Assembly: GCA_022615295.1 (NCBI GenBank)
Contig: JAKEHF010000197.1
Span: 1 to 8,379 of the forward strand
Length of the DNA: 8,379 nt
Source: Actinomycetota bacterium
Lineage (GTDB): Bacteria > Actinomycetota > Acidimicrobiia > Spongiisociales > ZC4RG35
Reading direction: 5' to 3'
The position numbers and the translations under genes are program-made. Positions within the stretch are counted from its first letter, which is position 1; each line of letters opens with the position of its first letter. The notes beneath the pieces are model-generated. The model did no database searches. It was not told the origin of the DNA and worked only from the letters and a program-made list of their open reading frames with translations. Positions 5,882-8,379 of the stretch are shown here, piece by piece.

Positions 5882-6449
5882 GCCGACACGCGGTGAGCGT
5901 GAGGAGAGTCTTCCCGCGGAGGCCAACAACAAGGTCCCCGATCCCCACTCCCTGGGGCTCGAGCTCCCCGAGGCGCCCGATGACGCAATAGCCCTCCTCC
6001 TCACCGAGCTGGGTACCGCCCGGGACGAGGCGAGCTCCTACCTCGACGACCTTCGTCGGGTGGCCGCCGACTTCGACAACTACCGCAAACGGACGATGAA
6101 GGAGACCGCGGCCATCCTCGACCGGGCCACCGAACGCGTGGTGCAGGGTCTCATGCCGGTGCTGGATTCCTTCGACGCCGGTCTCAACACCGAGCCGGGC
6201 ACCGAGACCGAGCGACTCCTCTACTCGGGGCTGCTCAACACCAGGGAGCAGCTGCTCAAGTCCCTGGAGGCCGAGGGGCTCGAGGTGATACCGACGGTCG
6301 GTGAGCCTTTCAACCCGGCACTACACGAGCCGGTCGAGGCGCCGGCAGGCACGGGGAGACTGATCGTCAAGGACGAGCTGCGACGCGGGTACAAGCTCCG
6401 CGACAGGGTGCTCCGTCCCGCCCTGGTGAGCCTGGAAGCCAGAGGATGA
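5874..6449 (+). CDS. grpE: Nucleotide exchange factor GrpE
   Basis: This 191-residue protein is the DnaK nucleotide exchange factor, which promotes ADP release and so substrate release, acting as a dimer in the cytoplasm. A disordered, acidic N-terminus (1-37) precedes a long helix containing LRRVAADFDNYRKRT (60-74), the typical GrpE dimerisation and stalk region. The C-terminal beta domain carries the family signature FNPALHEPVE (146-155) and ends in YKLRDRVLRPALVSL (173-187). The ATG at 5874 lies 8 bases inside dnaK, with a GTGGA 5 bases upstream; the frame is open further upstream, but that is out-of-frame dnaK sequence. The stop overlaps the dnaJ start in ATGA. Length and motifs are normal. 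Confidence 0.97.
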   Translation: MSEPTRGEREESLPAEANNKVPDPHSLGLELPEAPDDAIALLLTELGTARDEASSYLDDLRRVAADFDNYRKRTMKETAAILDRATERVVQGLMPVLDSFDAGLNTEPGTETERLLYSGLLNTREQLLKSLEAEGLEVIPTVGEPFNPALHEPVEAPAGTGRLIVKDELRRGYKLRDRVLRPALVSLEARG

Positions 6450-7558
6450 ACCGGGATTGGATCGAGAAGGACTTCTACAAGACCCTCGGCGTCGACAACG
6501 GGGCACCTGCGGACGAGATAAAGAGGGCCTACCGCAAGCTCGCCCAGAAGCACCATCCCGACGCCAACCCTGACGACCCCGGGGCCGAAGAGCGGTTCAA
6601 GGAGATCTCCGAGGCGTACGCCACGCTCTCCGACGCCGAGCAGCGCAAGGAGTACGACCAGGTTCGCCGGGTCGCCGGGTCGGGCGGCTTTTCCGGCTTC
6701 GGCGGTCGACCGGGTGGCTTCGGCGGCGCCCAGGAGGTCCGTATCGAGGACCTCTCCGACCTGCTAGGTGGGAGTTTCGGCGACATCTTCGGGTTCGGCG
6801 GCCGCTCCACCGGAGGCCCGACGGCAGGCCCCGATCTGGACACCGAGCTGACCCTTGGGTTCGAGGATGCGGCCCACGGTCTGACCACCGCGGTGACCGT
6901 GAGGGGCGCCGTCCCCTGCACCCGTTGTGGTGGCAACGGCGCCGAGCCGGGCACCGCAGTTCATGTCTGCCCCACATGTGGGGGGCGGGGCACGGTCGCT
7001 CAGAACCAGGGCTTCTTCTCGTTCTCCCAGCCGTGCCCCCAGTGCCGGGGGGCGGGTCGTCTCGTGGAGACCCCTTGCTCCCAGTGTCGGGGCAGCGGCA
7101 CCGAGAGCCGGATCAGAGAGGTCAAGCTCCGGGTCCCGGCCGGGGTCAAGGACGGGACCACGCTCCGGCTGCGGGGCAAGGGAGACCCAGGCTCGTTTGG
7201 CGGCCCGCCCGGCGATCTGCTGGTGCACATCCGGGTCGCCCCCAGTCGCACCTTCGGTCGTCGCGGCGACGATCTCACTCTCACCGTGCCAGTCACCTAT
7301 ACCGAGGCGGCCTTGGGGACCAAGATCGACGTCCCCACCCTCAACGGGTCGGTCAGGGTAAAGATCCCCGGCGGCACGCCGACCGGCAAGACATTCCGTG
7401 TCAAGGGAAGGGGGATAGTCCCCGAGGGTGGCAAGCCGGGCGACCTCCTGGTGACCGTCCAGGTGTCGGTCCCCTCCAAGATATCGAAGGAGGAGCGTCG
7501 GCTCCTCGAGGAGCTCGCCGCCATGGAGACCGGGGACGTGCGGTCACATCTGAGATGA
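6446..7558 (+). CDS. dnaJ: Chaperone DnaJ (Hsp40, type I)
   Basis: This 370-residue co-chaperone delivers substrates to DnaK and stimulates its ATPase. The J domain is at about 8-72 with the essential HPD at 37-39. A Gly/Phe-rich region follows (78-124, including IFGFGG). All four zinc-finger repeats CxxCxGxG are intact, at 158-165 (CTRCGGNG), 175-182 (CPTCGGRG), 197-204 (CPQCRGAG) and 211-218 (CSQCRGSG). The C-terminal substrate-binding domains contain LRVPAGVKDGTTLRLRGKG and the IPGGTPTGKTFRVKGRG segment. It is a full type I DnaJ of the kind that sits in actinobacterial dnaK operons (often called DnaJ1); many actinobacteria have a second copy elsewhere. It is translationally coupled to grpE by a 4-base overlap and followed 10 bases later by hspR. 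Confidence 0.98.
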   Translation: MNRDWIEKDFYKTLGVDNGAPADEIKRAYRKLAQKHHPDANPDDPGAEERFKEISEAYATLSDAEQRKEYDQVRRVAGSGGFSGFGGRPGGFGGAQEVRIEDLSDLLGGSFGDIFGFGGRSTGGPTAGPDLDTELTLGFEDAAHGLTTAVTVRGAVPCTRCGGNGAEPGTAVHVCPTCGGRGTVAQNQGFFSFSQPCPQCRGAGRLVETPCSQCRGSGTESRIREVKLRVPAGVKDGTTLRLRGKGDPGSFGGPPGDLLVHIRVAPSRTFGRRGDDLTLTVPVTYTEAALGTKIDVPTLNGSVRVKIPGGTPTGKTFRVKGRGIVPEGGKPGDLLVTVQVSVPSKISKEERRLLEELAAMETGDVRSHLR

Positions 7559-7568
7559 TTGGAGCGAC

Positions 7569-7961
7569 ATGAGTGAGCCAACCAGGGCGGTGTTCGTCAT
7601 CTCGGTTGCGGCCGAGCTGGCGGGGATGCACCCCCAGACCCTGAGGATCTACGAGCGCAAGGGTCTGATCGACCCGTTCCGCACCCCGGGCGGGACCCGT
7701 CGCTACTCGCAGGAGGACATCGAGCGGCTCCAGCTCATACAGGAGCTGACGAGTCAGGGGCTCAACCTCGAGGGGGTGAGACGTGTGCTCGCCCTCCAGG
7801 AGGAGAATCGCCAGTTGAAGAGGAAGGTCGACCGGCTCCGTGACAAGATCGAGGACCTGGAGGAGGACACGGAGAGACGTCTCGAGGAGATGGCCCGCGC
7901 CTATCGGAGGGAGATCGTCCTCCGCAGCCAGGTCGCCGACGTCCTGGGTAAGGAGAAATGA
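7569..7961 (+). CDS. hspR: Heat-shock repressor HspR (MerR family)
   Basis: This 130-residue DNA-binding repressor belongs to the MerR superfamily. The winged-helix domain includes FVISVAAELAGMHPQTLRIYERKGL (9-33), very close to the HspR recognition helix region, then the wing TPGGTRRYSQEDIERLQ (39-55). GLNLEGVRRVL (64-74) completes the DNA-binding domain. A charged coiled-coil helix at about 71-115 should mediate dimerisation. There is no effector-binding domain and no cysteine, so metal sensing is excluded. In Streptomyces and Mycobacterium HspR represses dnaK and clpB and needs DnaK as co-repressor; position as fourth gene of the dnaK operon fits that feedback. The ATG at 7569 has GGAG four bases upstream. 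The stop overlaps the next gene in ATGA. The C-terminus is about 15-20 residues shorter than some homologues. Confidence 0.94.
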   Translation: MSEPTRAVFVISVAAELAGMHPQTLRIYERKGLIDPFRTPGGTRRYSQEDIERLQLIQELTSQGLNLEGVRRVLALQEENRQLKRKVDRLRDKIEDLEEDTERRLEEMARAYRREIVLRSQVADVLGKEK

Positions 7962-8233
7962 CGACCGGATATCAGGGGCCCGTGCGGATCATCGGTAGCG
8001 ACGGCGTCCTGCTCACCACCGGTGCAGCCGACCTCAGTCCCGACGAGGACACCGGGAGCTGGCGTGGCTCGCTGGCGACGCTCCGGGGGACCGCCGTGGC
8101 CGGCAAGGCACTCGTCGTCGAGCTCGAGATACCCCAGGACGGCCGGGGTCGCGCCCAACTGATTCCCGCGGGCCTGAACGGAGAGAAGGCGATCTCGACG
8201 GTCACCGGTCTCGGCGTCTGGCCCTTCGCCTGA
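7958..8233 (+). CDS. Small protein of unknown function, fifth gene of the dnaK operon
   Basis: This is a 91-residue protein that I do not recognise. It has no signal peptide, membrane helix or cysteine. The sequence alternates short hydrophobic stretches with Gly-rich turns: VRIIGSDGVLLTTG (9-22), GSWRGSLATLRG (33-44), KALVVELEIPQDGRGRAQLIPAG (50-72) and STVTGLGVWPF (80-90). This suggests a small all-beta fold, perhaps a barrel. The start ATG overlaps the hspR stop in ATGA, and it is the last gene before the inverted repeat at 8235, so it is translated from the chaperone mRNA. Codon use is like that of its neighbours. A role in regulating HspR or as a heat-induced accessory protein is only inferred from position. 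Confidence 0.78.
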   Translation: MTTGYQGPVRIIGSDGVLLTTGAADLSPDEDTGSWRGSLATLRGTAVAGKALVVELEIPQDGRGRAQLIPAGLNGEKAISTVTGLGVWPFA

Positions 8234-8234
8234 C

Positions 8235-8289
8235 ACCGTTCTGTGAAGATCTTTGGGGGCAGTATGCGCAAAAACCTCCACAGAACGGT
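8235..8289 (-). terminator. Long inverted repeat between convergent genes, probable terminator hairpin
   Basis: The arms 8235-8255 and 8269-8289 pair at 18 of 21 positions, with the outer 11 bp perfect (ACCGTTCTGTG and CACAGAACGGT) and a 13-base loop. The repeat begins 2 bases after the stop of the 91-residue protein and ends on the stop codon of the convergent gene. The three mismatches are A-C on the plus-strand RNA but become G-U pairs in the minus-strand RNA, giving a continuous 21-bp helix there. No U-tract follows on either side, so it would be a U-less terminator or a 3'-end stabiliser, mainly for the minus-strand transcript. Confidence 0.6.
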
Positions 8290-8379
8290 CAGTCGACCCC
8301 CCAGGGGATCATCCCGTCCGGGGGCTCATACGGGGCGATGGCAGCTCCGAGACCGTTGACTGTCGTCATGGTGCGCTCA
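8289..8379 (-). CDS. Unknown protein, C-terminal 29 codons, truncated at the window edge
   Basis: The minus strand is open from the window edge to a TGA at 8291-8289. The translation ends APYEPPDGMIPWGVD, with mostly G or C third codon positions, as expected of a genuine gene end in this genome. The hairpin placed exactly after the stop supports it. The visible part is too short to name a family. An internal ATG could start a 26-codon peptide, but a gene running in from the right is more likely. Confidence 0.5.
   Translation of the reverse strand, partial: ERTMTTVNGLGAAIAPYEPPDGMIPWGVD

Noticed and set aside
8264..8362. Short plus-strand ORF starting inside the hairpin
   Set aside because: It stops after about 32 codons, has no ribosome site, and conflicts with the better-supported minus-strand gene end.

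Overview
The window is GC-rich, densely coding DNA, apparently an ordinary chromosomal stretch from a high-GC actinobacterium. Three things point there. The chaperone operon has the order dnaK-grpE-dnaJ-hspR. DnaK lacks the roughly 20-residue nucleotide-binding-domain segment found in Gram-negative Hsp70s. GTG starts and 4-base start/stop overlaps are frequent. A deep-branching class such as Acidimicrobiia is possible, but I cannot fix the class from sequence alone. I see no mobile element, CRISPR array, tRNA or rRNA.

Layout. Positions 1-210 hold the 3' end of a methionine sulfoxide reductase B gene, which overlaps tail-to-tail with a minus-strand GNAT acetyltransferase (198-776). Divergent from the GNAT gene is a translationally coupled plus-strand pair: an orphan beta-class DNA methyltransferase (846-1769) and a low-molecular-weight tyrosine phosphatase (1766-2233). 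This pair overlaps tail-to-tail with a minus-strand operon encoding a DoxX-family membrane protein (to 2924) and an uncharacterised 235-residue protein (2220-2927). A 16-bp palindrome lies between doxX and a divergent, membrane-anchored monohaem cytochrome c (3494-3922) that resembles the haem domain of cytochrome oxidase subunit II.

The right half is the Hsp70 operon: dnaK (4061-5881), grpE (5874-6449), dnaJ (6446-7558), hspR (7569-7961) and a small 91-residue protein of unknown function (7958-8233). It is preceded by a good promoter with two HspR half-site-like elements. DnaK, DnaJ and GrpE form the folding cycle. HspR is expected to repress the operon with DnaK as co-repressor, so the operon would sense free chaperone. 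The 91-residue protein is translationally coupled to hspR and is the least explained part of this module.

The operon ends at a long inverted repeat (8235-8289) that exactly fills the gap to a convergent minus-strand gene, whose last 29 codons enter at the right edge. All three A-C mismatches of this repeat become G-U pairs in the minus-strand RNA, so it looks selected as an RNA hairpin for that gene.

Most of the window is core genome. The points most worth a second look are the fifth gene of the chaperone operon, the strand-biased hairpin, the methyltransferase-phosphatase pair and the unusual arrangement of HspR half-sites.
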